DNA of 64,000 bases, from assembly GCF_021869535.1 (NCBI RefSeq), contig NW_026262668.1, positions 66,804,058 through 66,868,057 on the forward strand. The letters run 5' to 3'. Positions 20,845 to 32,983 of this stretch are shown here, piece after piece. The number at the start of each line of letters is the position of its first letter. Position 1 is the first letter of the stretch. Source of the DNA: Mytilus californianus. Taxonomy: Eukaryota > Mollusca > Bivalvia > Mytilida > Mytilidae. A model generated the notes under the pieces. That model was not told the DNA's origin, ran no database searches, and saw only the letters and a list, made by a program, of their open reading frames with translations. The position numbers and the translations under genes were made by a program.

Positions 20845-21700
20845 ATATATACACTATAAATATTAGATGTAGAGCAGCAAATCAATTTGAATAATGAAAA
20901 CCTTTACCCGGTAAAATTGGAGCAAAGTAAATGGATACGACACGTAAAAATTATTTAAATCTACAGGAAATTATTATCCAAAAACTGTTATAAATAAATT
21001 TAATTTGTTATAATTTCACCAACCTTCAAAGGTATTTGACAACTTCTTTGGACCTCTTTGTTAAATGTCTATAGTATTGTGTATGTTCTAGTACTTTTAT
21101 CTTGATATTTGAGGATTTTGGCTGTCGTCTATCGTTTTGAGTTAACTGATTGGTCCTTACAAAGACAAAAGATTTTTTTGGGGTATCAAAATGGTCCTCT
21201 TTAAAACACTCGCATTTTGATATATGATTGGCGATAGTCCTTTGTTAATTTCTACAAAATTCACTTCTCAATTTGCTAACTGCACGGGCCAATTTATACT
21301 TTAAAATTGAGTTGGATGGATGACAAGAAGTTAAACATTCAGTGGAAAATGTTAATAAAGACCAGTTTCGAGTCTATTGTTATGATAATAACTCTATTGC
21401 AAAAAGTAAAACACTGATGGGTTAAAATGCAAACAACATGTACATAAGAAACATACAATACACGAATAAAGTTCTAAACAAGTCAAGTTAATATTAATAA
21501 TATGAAGTACCTAGATAATGAATGAGTTACGTCGGTTGACCGGAGATAATTGGGAATTAATGACGTCATTGTATACTCGACTTTTATTGTGACGTAATAA
21601 CATTGTGACATCGGGAATGCAATGTAGAATGCTCGAATACGAAATCGTTTATTTGCCAATATCTTATACCCAGTGTTAAATACTAAGCAAGAACATTCAT

Positions 21701-22190
21701 AAATGACCAAGTGCCTCACGATTAAATGTGAACAAATAATACAGTAGACATACTTTTTACTATCTACTCTCTAGTAATTGAAATTTAAGGCGAGCAACTC
21801 TCGCAGAAATGTCTGTTGTCGTTTAAAATAAATTCAACTGACGCTAAAATTGTACTTGTACCCCATGTTTTATCGGAATAAAAACATGGCTTTTTCATCA
21901 TGTCGGATAGATATATATAATTATATGTATACGTGTACTCAACATTAAATTACCTGCACCAATATACAGCTTGTCTATACGCAAAATGTTTGAATACGCT
22001 CAACGTGATATAGTGTATAATTCTAAGATGTTATGAAGTAAATGCATGGGTTACAGGCTTTATGTATGCATTTTCGTAGTTTATCAAAATCCATAACGTA
22101 ATAAGTAACGCAAGTTGTTCGGTAGTAAGTTTTGCTGCTGGTGAAATATGTTTGTTCACATGTTTAGGTCTGATTTATTGAAAAAGTGAG
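21701..22190. repeat. Segmental-duplication flank upstream of copy 2
   Basis: Homologous to 1-230 and 2925-3150. The last part, 'ctgatttattgaaa(a)agtgagattg', also matches 11625-11650, tying the gene-less copy and copies 1 and 2 together. Confidence 0.75.
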
Positions 22191-22194
22191 ATTG

Positions 22195-22735
22195 TGTTAT
22201 AGTGTTCTGTTATTTGTCTTTGTAAATTATTAACATTTACTGTTTGGTACATTTTTGATAATATCCTTTAGACGTGGCTCGGTACTTGTACATCCCGCCA
22301 TTGTGTTGTTGTGATGTTGTCATTTTGTGTGTGTTTCAATTTGCGTATGTGCTTTGTCTATGTGTCATTTTGTTTTTCTTTGTTGACATATTTGTTTATT
22401 TTTATAGTGATGGAGATTATAACACAATGTTCAATGCTTTTCCCTTATTTTTGACATTTTTACCTATTATGTCTGACTGTTTGTTTTGTTCACACATTGT
22501 TCTCAATATATTGGAATTGTATGCGACTGTCATACAAGTGAGAGGTTTAGCTAGTTTAAAAACCAGATTTAATCCACCATTTTCTACATAAGAAAATGCC
22601 TGTACCAAGTCAGGTATATGACAGTTGATTTCCAGTCTTTGATGTGTTTGAGCTTTTTGATTTTGCCAATTGTTAAGGGACTTTCCGTTTTTGAATTTTT
22701 CTTGGAGTTCGGTATTTTTGTTGTTTTACTTTTTA
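22195..22735 (+). mobile_element. 5'-truncated Penelope-like element (3' UTR only)
   Basis: Matches the last ~840 bp of the element at 5842-9720: one 106-bp-type unit, then 'tttgacatttttacctattatgtctg', 'gcgactgtcatacaagtgag', 'ccaccattttctacataagaaaatg', ending 'ggagttcggtatttttg'. Copy 1 at ~11640-11660 reads straight from 'aagtgagattg' to 'tacagccaagtag', whereas here that joint is split by this block, so it is an insertion present in copy 2 and absent from copy 1. The open frames inside are spurious. Confidence 0.85.
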
Positions 22736-22880
22736 CAGCCAAGTAGAAACCCTTTGTTCAATCATAAATGAGAGACAGATATAATCAAATATATAGGAAG
22801 TTTATCCAATCTAAAAATAAATTAGTTTATTTATATTTTGGAATTTTTAACAACACTTAAAATAAATGTTTACATCATTA

Positions 22881-23769
22881 TGGCGCGGAATCAAGGTCTA
22901 AAGTATTTATTCTCGTATATACATAATTCAATTTAAATATACACAAAATAATTACGTATATACGTTATTCGAATTACTTATATACAGAAATAATTCCACA
23001 TATACAGAAATCGAATTACGTATATACAGAAATTAATCCGTATATTCATTTATCGAATTATATGTATACAGAAACAATTGTGTATATACGTATATACATA
23101 AGTTGATTTTCGAATTACGTTAATCGTATTACGAATATAAATAATTATTTTGGTATATAAGTAAATAATTATTTACGTATATACGTAATTCCATTTACGT
23201 ATATACAGAAATAATTATGAACAAGTCTTAATTGAAAACAACGTTCAAACATATGATTGCGTTGGATAAAAACCGCAATTTTTATACGTGTGCATGCAAA
23301 ACAATTTTCTTGGTAGAGGGGTCTAAATACAGCACAAACATCATTTTCCAAAAGACCGAAGAGTGAAATAGTATATTTTAACAAAGTGCATTTGACTAGC
23401 AGGTCGAACAACTGATGTTCTTAAACCCTGCTGACTGCCATTGGCGATTGCCAAATAAACGGATCACAAGATGTAACAAAATAGATCTTATCATTAATTT
23501 ATTACCAAACAGAAAACAATAAACTTGCGGAAAAGATGTTATACCGCAAACATGAGGTTCAAAAATTTGTACACCATATCCGGATTTCGACAATTAATGT
23601 CTCTTCAGTAATGTTAGGAATCGAAACGGTATTTGGAAGGCCATATAATTTACCTCAATTTAGGATAGACTCTTGAATTTTGAAAGAGTCAAAATAGGAT
23701 GAACGAATCATATAAACATAAAGAATTATGTATATACGTAAATAAGCATTTTTGACCCTGATTCCGCGC
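22881..23769. mobile_element. TIR DNA element (copy b)
   Basis: Same element as 11796-14066 without the nested block. The left end is tggcgcggaatcaaggtc; the right end is gaccctgattccgcgc, with the last few bases lost at the junction to 'atcatacttg'. Most of the left half is 'acgtatatac' repeats. The right half (23225-23710) is the satellite module, present almost in full. No transposase is encoded. Confidence 0.75.
23225..23710 (+). repeat. Satellite module (near-full) inside TIR element copy b
   Basis: Runs from 'aagtcttaattgaaaacaac' through 'gattgcgttggataaaaacc', 'ccatatccggatttcgacaa' and 'ttagg(a/g)atcgaaacggtattt' to 'aggatgaacgaatcatataa'. The order is the same as in the array at 57000-60085, which links that array to this transposon. 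Confidence 0.85.
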
Positions 23770-24269
23770 ATCATACTTGTATCAAGTCCACATTTTTTAT
23801 TTACATTGTGTGTTTCTGTTGAAAACCCGTGCACTTTCGCATTGTATAAACAACGACTACCTATATGAATCATCAACAATTCTTATTAGATAAAAGAAAA
23901 ACTGATTCGCAAATTTGTAAGTTTTAAGCCGAAGGCAAGTGATTATGCTTCCGCGATTTCATGCAAAATGTGCTTCCGAAGCCACTGTTCGGTCATCGCT
24001 TTGACACCCAAATAAAATTACAAAAAGAAGCATCCAATTCTTTAATAACATTTGTAGGCAACATGGTCTGTTCAACTGAGAAACCATGTCTATTTTTTGT
24101 CTTTAGCTGCCGTCCAGTGCACGAATCAAGTGGAATAGTTTAGTCAAGCCGAGTTTCACCATCTCCTTGACTGGATCTCTATTCACCTTTTCATTTGTCA
24201 TATCATGTATTTGTTCCCAACGACAATTAAACGGTAAGAGAGAGTTTAAAAAAAAGTTTTTAGACCATA

Positions 24270-26556
24270 TGTTTTTGAACGGAAATTTCTTGCATTTCGT
24301 ATTTCCTTAATTAAGAGTCCTTCGCAGTCAGGCAGTATGATGCCCCAGATCAGGTGTTCTGTAAAGTTTTTTCATTCCTATATAGTAGCTTAATATAATT
24401 ATGTCAGAATATAATTTTTACTAACACAAAAGAAAAGAGTCTTTTATAAATACAATTTTTCATTACAGTCAGTTAATTGATCTTATTTATACACAACGAA
24501 CGAAAACTTCGTTCCATAGGTATATTCTACCATTTATGACAGTCAAATAATGAATAACTGACAGTATATGAATGAGTACTTCGGTACTAACATTATTTAT
24601 AACAAAACTTTCTAAAATTGTTCGTTTATTAATTGATAAATTATAAGGAAACTTATGTTTCAACTCCCGTAGGAAAAGTTGACGTTAGATGGATTTAGCT
24701 ATTTTTTTTTTATCTCGGTTCTTATACATCCTTAGCTTTCAAATATTCGGATTCCAACATTCCTGATGATGGCAGACCCAGAAAAGCGATAAGAGACATG
24801 CAATTTATATAAGTGTTGTTTATAGTACAGCCTGGATCTCCAATTCTGTATGTTTATGGATCACATGCATGTTGCTATTGTAATACAGTCAAGTTCACTG
24901 AGCTTCCATATATTTAACTCCTAAGACAGCTCTGGTCATTTGCATAACTGCAAGAGGTAACTCATCACCATCTTCATCCTTGAAATCATTTAAAATCTAA
25001 AATATTAAGAATTCAAAACACATTTGTGACAACATGTTGTGATTGTTGATTCATCAAATTCAACTCCAACAATTATTCACCAACAATTTGGCCTATACAA
25101 TTGTATTTTTTTTTAAAGCTTAGATCCTTATTTTGGTGATTTGCATATTTTCTTAATTACATACTGAAGTTTTTTGTTGCTGTTTCAAAGAAAGAATTTC
25201 ATTTCAACATTATCAAACTTAAATGTGGATGGGATGACGCATTATACCAAAACAATTACAACCCTTTTCGGTTTTGTCTCCTCATTTTGCGGACAAATTA
25301 TTTGAATTTTTATTACACGACAGGCAAAGTTTCTGGTGTTATTGTTCCAAAACATCTGAGCTTCCTAGATTTTCCAATAAACAATTTAACTTTTCCCCCT
25401 CTATTGAACATAGCACATTCCTGGAAGAGCATAAGTGAAATGGTCTTCAGAACATTTCCCACCGAACAATGTCCCTTGTTGTGAAATGTGTTTCTAGAAG
25501 TGTTGTTTAAAAAAAGTCATGTCTCGTCCATGTTTAAAATTACATGAAAAATAAGGGAATTACAGTATTCAACAACACATCAAAGCACGTCACCGTTTCA
25601 CCCGACATCCTTCAAAACAATATTGTTTCGCTTGAGAAAAAACTCTAACCACCCATTAGAAGGTTTAAAAACCTATGTATGTATTATCATTAGTAATTTT
25701 CAGTTTGTTATTTCCTTAGTGCTTGATAATGGTTATGTTTGAAACACTTTTTTATAAATGAAGAAACATGTATATGTCATGACAAAAATGACAGACTAGG
25801 ATATTACCTCTTCCTATATATGCTTCAATTCATGCAATTGGTAACCTACATATATCATCTCAACACTTAATTTTAAAACAAAAACACGCTTTATGATGTT
25901 CTTCTGATTTTTCTCACTTCTTGATTAGTAGACCTTTCTACTTAAATCATTAATATATTTAAGGATCCCAGTAGAGTCATATCATATATATATATCAAAA
26001 GAAAATGCTGCTGCTAATATCTATTCACTTTATGAAAAATTCTATTGACCGGCTTCCCACAGAGTGCTGATACCGACGTATCTTTTATCGCAAATATGAT
26101 ATCGCTGTTCCTATTGTGACTTAATGTGACATTTATCAGGAAACGAATTCACAAGAGGACCTTATAGACAGAAATAGAAATTGAACGCATATTATGTAAA
26201 TGAAATAAACAATTGATATTTTTTCTAAATTTATGTAAATGTCGTAATCTTTTTTTGTCACGTTTATGTATCATTCTTAGTAAAAGAAATTTTATGCAGG
26301 TTTATAATGGCAATGGACACTTATAATCTTGTGATTTGGATATGAAGGAACCCTGATATTCGCGTTTATTACATAGAAAACACAAGTGAAATGAGACTTA
26401 GAAACAAAATGATGAAGTTGATGCAATCAAAACGTAAATGAATTAACAAACACCGTTTCATCTGCCAGACAAACCATTTCCTAGTAATCAAATATCATAC
26501 AGATAAGTTGTGAGAAGTGTGCCGTCAGTATTGTACCTCTGTGAACTATTTACAAA
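24270..26556. repeat. Duplicated upstream flank of receptor copy 2
   Basis: Left part matches 14560-15640 (copy 1). The segment 25220-25500 also matches 35950-36290 (copy 3), for example 'cattttgcgg(a/t)caaa.tatttt' and 'ttcctagattttcca'. The 600 bases before the ATG match 17825-18409 and 36740-37793 ('aggatcccagtagagtcat', 'gaaaaattctattgaccggc'). Conserved flanks may include the promoter, but no specific control element can be named. Confidence 0.8.
24766..24791 (+). ncRNA. Hammerhead-core-like motif (degenerate context)
   Basis: Contains cugauga, then UGG-cagac-CCA as a possible 3-bp stem II, then gaaa. Stem III and stem I are not convincing. The same place in copy 1 (about 15048-15068) reads gcatgatgatgg, with the core broken by one insertion. 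It lies at the end of a repeat that also occurs at 42330-42606, where sequence stops directly after cugauga. Confidence 0.3.
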
Positions 26557-27760
26557 ATGTTTCCAAAACTTTGGTTATTGTTTTGTTAATTGTAAATTAT
26601 TGTAATGGGAACTACGAAAGAAAGCGATTGCTAAGACAGAATTTGTCTAAACATTACAACCCTGAACTGCTTCCGATTCTGGACTCAAACAACCCAAATC
26701 TCCTATTACAGGTAAATGTCAAACTATATGTAATGGCACTACAAGGACTTCAAGATAAATCACAAATACTGACAGCGTCGGTTTTCTGGTACTTTACATG
26801 GAAAGATGGGATCATTACTTAGAATATAAGAACATATCAAGACTGACAGTTAAGGCCAGTGATGTATGGGTTCCCGAAACATATATTGTAAATGATCTAA
26901 GAAAAATGTCTATTAGAAGTACTGGAGATAATAAAGAGTATGTAATTGTCAGATCAAACGGTTACATGACATGGTTTCCAGCAAAAGAATTGCAAACTTC
27001 ATGTGCAGTTGATGTTTCAAAATATCCTTTTGATACACAGACATGCAAAATACGAATGGAGGCCTGGTATCATGACAACAAAAGCTTTGTTCTTGATACA
27101 ATTGGATCTGGAATAGAAATGTCGGAAGTCCACTTTGTTGAAAATGGAGAATGGGACATTCTTAATCTATCAGCATATCCATTCCAGTACCAGAGTTATG
27201 AGGATACTTCGTCCACGTATTCATTTATATATTATACTTTAATTTTGAAAAGACGTTCATCTTACCATTTAGTTACAACAGCGTTTCCATTTGTAATTCT
27301 AATGGCAATTAATTTATTGGTTATCGTCATTCCAACAAAATGTGGTGAAAAACTTGGATTCTGTATGTCACAGTTTTTGACAATGATCGTGTTTCTAACA
27401 TTGATAGCTCAAAACATGCCTTCCTCATCATTTACGATTTCGTACCTCACATTTCTCATCAGTTTGCAGATTTTGGTAAGCGGAATAACAATTTCAATAG
27501 TTGCAATAAGTATTTATTTACAAACCCGAAACATAGAAGATAGACCTTCATGCGTAGTAAGAATCATTTTTAGTCCGCTGAGATATTTCCAGCTGAACTA
27601 TCTTAAGGAGCGTTTCGAACTAGCTAAGGATTCTAGACACGATGGCTTTATCACATGGCTTGACATTGACAGAAAACTTAACTCTGGTTTGAACATTTTA
27701 CTTTTACTAAATGTGATCGCTACTACTTCCGTATTTGTATTTGTGATTTATTTAGCATGA
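26557..27760 (+). pseudogene. Cys-loop receptor subunit copy 2, two frameshifts
   Basis: Most complete copy of a nicotinic-type subunit. It has the ligand-binding domain with the Cys-loop (Cys codons 27002 and 27044, 13 residues between), TM1 (FPFVILMAINLLVIVIP), a GEK-type cation-filter start to TM2 (GEKLGFCMSQFLTMIVF), TM3 (ISLQILVSGITISIVAI), a short cytoplasmic loop of about 60 residues and TM4 at the extreme C-terminus (LLLLNVIATTSVFVFVIY). No vicinal Cys pair is present in loop C, so it is not alpha-like. Two lesions: one base lost four codons after the ATG (copy 1 cctaaaac, here ccaaaac), and 13 bases lost near 26806 between 'agatg' direct repeats, removing part of loop D. The frame from 26798 to 27760 is open. 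A functional product is unlikely unless translation starts internally. Confidence 0.9.
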
Positions 27761-28305
27761 AAATGAACATATATGATAACTCGAACATTCGTTCTATTTA
27801 TGTCCTTACAACACTTATCAATTAAAAAGTAAGCAGATCCTTGGTGTCAACAAATTTTGTTTACCATTGACTGATATTGCTTATTTAACATATCTTCATG
27901 GTAAATTTTGATACACAAGCTTATTAGATCTGCATGTAGGTAGGAACTTTAGTTAACAAGATTCAATTTATTATCACCTTTGGGCCAGTATCCTCATTTA
28001 TGTTGTGGTTACCAGATAACCTTTTGAACTTATCTCATGTGACGAACAAAGCATTCAATATTGGAATTAATGTAACGATATTGGTACGTAGGCCTATAGT
28101 CTACAATCTAGTTATAATAAAGTTAATATTAATTTGTGACGGAATGTAGAGCTTGCATAACTAATCATAAAACGTCTTAACCCATACTTTCGACATTTGT
28201 AAATATTTTGCATGAATTATGTCTCCTTCAAGATATATCAAAGCTTTGATAAATATTCTTCAAACTACTTCATCTTTGAATACAAGTTTTACAATGAAGA
28301 GAATA
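27761..28305. repeat. Duplicated 3' flank of receptor copy 2
   Basis: 27770-27930 matches 39000-39145 ('tatttatgtcctt.caacac', 'tatcttcatggta'). 28205-28305 matches 39915-40010 ('tgtctccttcaaga(t)', 'gtttacaatgaag'). Nothing coding is supported. Confidence 0.7.
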
Positions 28306-28751
28306 TAGCTTACCAAGGGCGTAGCTTTACCCTTATTTCAAGTGAGACAAACGATTTTATTCCACTGTTTAAACATATTGATAGTTTAATCAATATTTGA
28401 TTGGTTGAGACTATCCCACGTGTCATTGAACAAATCTTCATATTCCATTCTGAGGATCATATTCCCCTCTGAAATATCGGGATTACTTCGTGCTACGTTA
28501 CGCGCGGTTAATGTACATAACGTTTTGAACTTCTTATTCTTCTTAAAATAGCGATAGCAAAAATCATGTTCAAATTTATTTCAGACGATAAAACAAAAAG
28601 ACTTATAATTAAATTTTGATCCTTACTGTTTATCAATGGGTATGTCGTGTTTAGTTTGACTTACAAAAACAAGCGGATAAGAAAAAAAATGTATGCAAAA
28701 TAATATTTAATGTATTGATAGTAAACAAAGCATAGGCAGTGGAATAAAACA

Positions 28752-28892
28752 TTCATTTCCCTTTGCCTCGGGAGATATGAAGATTTGCTCACCCTCGAAA
28801 AATCATATTTCCCTCGGGCAGAGCCCTCGTGAAATATGAATATTCTTGGGTGAACAAATCTTCATATCTCCCTCCGGCACGGGAAATAAATG
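28752..28892. repeat. 141-bp foldback element
   Basis: The left arm 'ggagatatgaagatttgctc' pairs with the right arm 'gaacaaatcttcatatctcc'. An inner second stem uses 'aatcatatttccctcgggc' and 'ccctcgtgaaatatgaatat'. A related unpaired half ('gaacaaatcttcatatt') occurs at 28429, so a decayed second copy lies about 320 bases upstream. Confidence 0.8.
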
Positions 28893-29889
28893 TATAGTAT
28901 ACTTGGGAGTCAAAGCCTGACACAGCGGATAGTAAATGGACAGTCATGGCAAATGAAAGTCGCAAACATTGCAAAAATTCGATTTCTATACATGTTTGAT
29001 TGCTATTTGCCTTATATCAAGAAACACATTTTTTATTCATATTCAAGACAAGTAAAAATAACCATATTCAATAGTATAGAATCTGCAGAGTGTGTCGACC
29101 AGTAAATGAGTACGAATTTCAACTGCAACTGGAAAAGGAGAGCATTTTAGACAAATACATATAGTTTGGCTTCCTTATGGACCCCTGGCAGATCTGTTTT
29201 AAGGGTTTTGTAACGCGTACTGAGCAGTGTACTTTCTAAACTATTGGATAGGGTCTGGTATAACACCATCCCTTCAACAGTAGACTATGATTTTTCTGTT
29301 GTTAGTGACAAATTTAGGTTGCCATTTTCTAAATCTAAATCTTATCATAATGCAGGATAAAAATAAGACAACTAGATAGTAGTGAAATTGTAAAATTATC
29401 ATTTGATCTTATTTTACAAATAGGATTTTTCATACCTTTACATAAATTTCGATAACGTTGCATTTATGATTAGAATCAAGGTTTCCTTTCTCTCTCTCTT
29501 TCTTTCTCTCTCTCTTTTGTTTTTGGGGGGAGGTCTTGATTGGCCACACACTTGTACACAATTTTCATCAACCCCCCCTCCAGATTTGCGAACTTTTACC
29601 ATGAAATAATAGTATTTTCTAATGTGCATCAGGTCATTTCATACATTTGAAAGAAACTATTGATTAGAATTTTATTCTCGGTATTAAAAGCAAAACAGTG
29701 ACTGATCAAAACAAAAATAACTGACACAATCTTGGCTCCCCATAAATTGCTTTTGTACATTCGGTGACATTTTAGTTTAAGTTCAACTGAGTTTGCATGG
29801 TGTCTTTATAAGTTTGCGAGATGCATGGGTGGATATAATATAACTGATTGAACTTTGAAGACTTACTGATATGAATCAAGGAAAATGTC

Positions 29890-30010
29890 GGTGGCAGGGT
29901 AGAACAGTTGGTTCCCATAGGAATGCCTAGTGTTGAAAACCACATCTATTGAACGTTAACAAAAAACAAGCATCATGTCAGTTTCACAGTTCTGACCTCT
30001 TGTTTGAATG
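29890..30010 (-). mobile_element. Penelope-like RT fragment
   Basis: On the minus strand the block including 'ggcattcctatgggaaccaa' translates to the RT motif-B sequence IPMGTN, seen intact at 8310 and 45735. Flanking bases match the 45720-45860 element in order. Only about 120 bases remain. Confidence 0.6.
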
Positions 30011-30501
30011 CACTTTTGTTACAGAGTTTACATTGTCCGTTTCAGGAAAGATAATTGATTTTTAGCTTTTATGTTAATTGAGGAATGCTCGCTTAAAAGA
30101 TAGAGAAGTCAATTGTTTTGAACTATCTTCACTCTCAACTCTATACTTTGGAATACACGTTACATATTTTATCTATCTTTATCTTCTCTATTTCTATAGA
30201 TAGAAAAAATAAAAAGGTTGGGGTAGTTGCCTCATTGCCTCAATGGAAGCTACGCTTCTGCTTACTGGAAACACATTTCAAGAAGGGCTATTTTCACTGT
30301 TTTTTTTAAAACTTGTATGCTCAGAAATTGAACTGTTATTTTGACATTTTCCATCATTACGATTTTGACCATTAACACAAAAAACTGTATGGGTCACTTC
30401 CCGGTCAGTCAGAGATAGCATCTTATTTTAATGAAAAGCCTGATTGTGATTCCCGTTTGGGTTGGAACCAAGGTTACTGTTACTCTGTCCCCATTGGTGG
30501 A

Positions 30502-30711
30502 TTAAATTAGCTCTTTCGATTGAAATCTGTCAATAATTCTATCTGGGTTTGCAAAACAATTTCCTGAAAAGTGTCCAGGCTTGCCACAGTAACATGATAA
30601 TCCACTTTGTATAATACCCTTGTTTTGGTCATCATTGGTTTCTGAAAGAGGACTGACTTGTTTCTGGGCTGGCAACAGTTTTGTGCTGTAACTCTTGCTT
30701 TTTATCTTCAA
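30502..30711 (-). pseudogene. Zinc-knuckle (gag-like) relic
   Basis: A 69-codon minus-strand frame contains CYCGKPGHFSGNC, a CCHC zinc knuckle one residue short between the first two Cys (usual spacing C-x2-C-x4-H-x4-C). The paralogous site in copy 3 (40264-40470, minus) keeps the ends of the frame (MKIKSKSYSTKL, and ...RNCFA.PD..IDRF) but has lost the first cysteines. The knuckle suggests a gag-like nucleic-acid-binding protein from an LTR-type element. It was in place before the copy 2/copy 3 duplication. No reverse transcriptase lies next to it. Confidence 0.5.
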
Positions 30712-30750
30712 ACATCTTATTAAACAAGGATTGTAGATAATGCAACGTAA

Positions 30751-32578
30751 ACGAGTTTTTATATGTAAACGGATGTTCTATTCATATTTTGTCTCGGAAT
30801 TATATATATACCCAGGTAGCTCAACTGTTACGTGACTGGTAGAGAAGGTGCGGCCTGTGCTTTCGTTCCAGGTCTTCGGACATACTGACAATCCTAAGAA
30901 CCAACACAATATACACATGACATGTGTCAGAAACCAAACATAAATATCGCGGTATTTCCTTATGAAATTTAATCCTTAAATGTTCAATACATTTTCGAAC
31001 CTAATCTTATAGGATAAAACGGGGCGATGCATTTGCAGTGAAAAATAACCATTATAAATTTACCAAGTAAAATGAAAGTGTTTGGCTTTAGTGCTATAAA
31101 TTTGATTAAAATAAATAAATGCATACACTAGAAATTTAGACGTGACCGATTACTTTAAATATTAAGAACTGAACACTAGTCGTCCGTAACAAAAACAAAA
31201 TTCAATCAATCCAGTTCATGACGTCTTACATTCCGACTGCCCAAATATAAAATAGATACCCCAACTGGTTCCCACTGACTTTGTTAGACTAGAACACGAA
31301 CTTCGTAATTCCATGCACTTGGGACCAAAGTCAGTCCGGTAAAAAAAAACCCTCCGCATTAAATCAGTTCCCGTTTAAATCCCTGTCCAACCCGAGCAAT
31401 GTCTTAAACACAATATTCAGTAGCATTGACTAGTTAAAGACAAAAAAAAAACATGCGATAACACGGATAATACAAAATTTAATCCCAGAGTAAGACTCAA
31501 ACAATTCCGAAGATTGACGACCATTACTCTAAAATATCCCTCTCGGATTAACCATCTTCTTTGATATTGTTATCAAAATGTACCCCTCTCTTTTTTAACC
31601 CGATATTCATAAAATATCTAACTAGTGAACAATTCCTTCTATGTTTTTAGAACGGAAACGTAAATTGTGAATTTAGAAACGTTTGACTCTAAAACCGAAA
31701 CATAAATCAATTGTAAAGAAATAGATATTTAAGTTAACCACTAAACATGAATAAGATAAAATAAAAGTACAACTTAACAGTTCTCCACGATCTAAAGAAA
31801 TGTTGTCCAGACGAGGTTTAAATATCCAAGTCTGGACATCGAGTATCTAGCACGAGAAAAACGATGCCCGCAAAAAGTATTCTCTTATTATTGTCTTTAA
31901 CTTGGTTTGCATTTTTCATGGTCTCAACGTATTGTAATATTTTCGCCCTTTAGCGTTGTTGTTACCCTAAAGTGAAACTACTCAACCAAACAACCAAAAA
32001 CACAGTACAACCCATCATGAAAAACCTTGTAATCCTCAGTATATACTGGATACTCTTTTGACTGCTCACGAGGCCTCAGTGGCCGAATGATTAAAGAGGT
32101 TTAACTACTGCTTCACTAGCCTGTCAGAGCTTAGGTAGTGTGTTCGAGATTCGCACGTGGCAGGTGCGTTCGACATAAATCTTAATTTATAAGGATCGTC
32201 AGTTTTCCTACAATATGAAATGAATTATTGCTGTACTTCTTGCATTCGTAGTTAACGATATAAAATTCACGTCGACAAAAGCTTTCGCTGAATTAAAGCT
32301 ATGTTTATGTTTTATATACTTGCGACTCTAGAACTCGAATCTGCGTCTTTGATTCCCAGGATAAAATTTAAAAGCTTTTTTAAATTTCTGATTTGATTTT
32401 CTACTTTTTGTATATGTTAGTTGGACGTCTAATCTTTAGAGATTCTTATAAATGCCAAAATTTATAAGTTCATCTTTAAGAATATAAGAAATTATGAAAA
32501 TAATTTCTAACCTCTAAGTGTGTAAGTTTACAATATTTGCTTTAGTGACAGAAAGGAAGTTCTATTTAAGAGCCTTTT
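30751..32578. mobile_element. Copy-2-specific insertion block (~1.8 kb)
   Basis: Flanks match copy 3 at ~40500 and ~40545, where they are nearly contiguous, so this block is extra in copy 2. It contains a tRNA-like segment near 30826-30890 (tagctcaact...ggtagag...gttccaggtc) and a clearer SINE head at 32068-32180. The rest is anonymous AT-rich sequence with no open frame of note. Confidence 0.5.
32068..32180 (+). mobile_element. tRNA-derived SINE head (Ser/Leu-like)
   Basis: Box A tggccgaatgattaaagagg closely follows the tRNA-Ser/Leu consensus. Box B (tgttcgagattcgc) lies about 70 bases downstream with one extra base, and a long variable-arm-like segment lies between. Downstream 'atcgtcagttttcctac' resembles the body of mollusc SINEs. 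The cloverleaf is broken, so a SINE is preferred over a tRNA gene. Confidence 0.5.
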
Positions 32579-32983
32579 AATTTAGCAATCTTATGCCACC
32601 ATAGTCCGTGCACGACCTATTCATACAATATAAAAGACTCAAAAGACTTCAAATTGACGTCAAAAGGGTCTCAACAGACTCTAAATTGACGTAATGATAC
32701 TGTTTACGACGGATCGCTTAGCCTTTTTCGGTACGCGACTCAAGTAAACATGGAAAAGTTGACACAGAAGAGGAGAGTCTCTTAAAACTTGAAAGCGTTA
32801 CCTAAACCTCTGAATATAATTCTACATATGGATTTAAACAACAAACTACAACTATCAACAAAAATGTAGAGGTAGGATAGGAATAAATCCTGTTTTTATT
32901 CAGACAAGACCAACGAAAAGGGACTTAGTTTCACATAGAACTTAACGTTATCTTTATCTCTTACTATTTGCTAAAATGTAATA

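Larger units (their letters stand above)
19300..21700. other. Intergenic, no gene seen
   Basis: Apart from the repeats listed separately and the foldback at 20704-20844, nothing coding is supported. The 96-codon frame at 20135-20425 overlaps a slightly GC-richer patch (ttacttccggtatttccggt) but lacks recognisable domains and splice context. Confidence 0.4.
28306..30238. mobile_element. Copy-2-specific insertion block (~1.9 kb)
   Basis: Receptor copy 3 reads from 'tacaatgaagctta' straight into the sequence matched here at about 30239. This interval is therefore an insertion (or several) in copy 2. It includes a foldback at 28752-28892, a CT-rich microsatellite around 29488-29518 and a minus-strand Penelope fragment at 29890-30010. 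No transposase or RT frame is intact. Confidence 0.6.

Noticed and set aside
22274-22591. 105-codon membrane-like frame
   Set aside because: It lies wholly in the Penelope 3' UTR copy; the hydrophobic look comes from T-rich sequence.
29438-29629. Arg/Lys-rich 63-codon minus-strand frame
   Set aside because: It is a translation of a CT-rich microsatellite.
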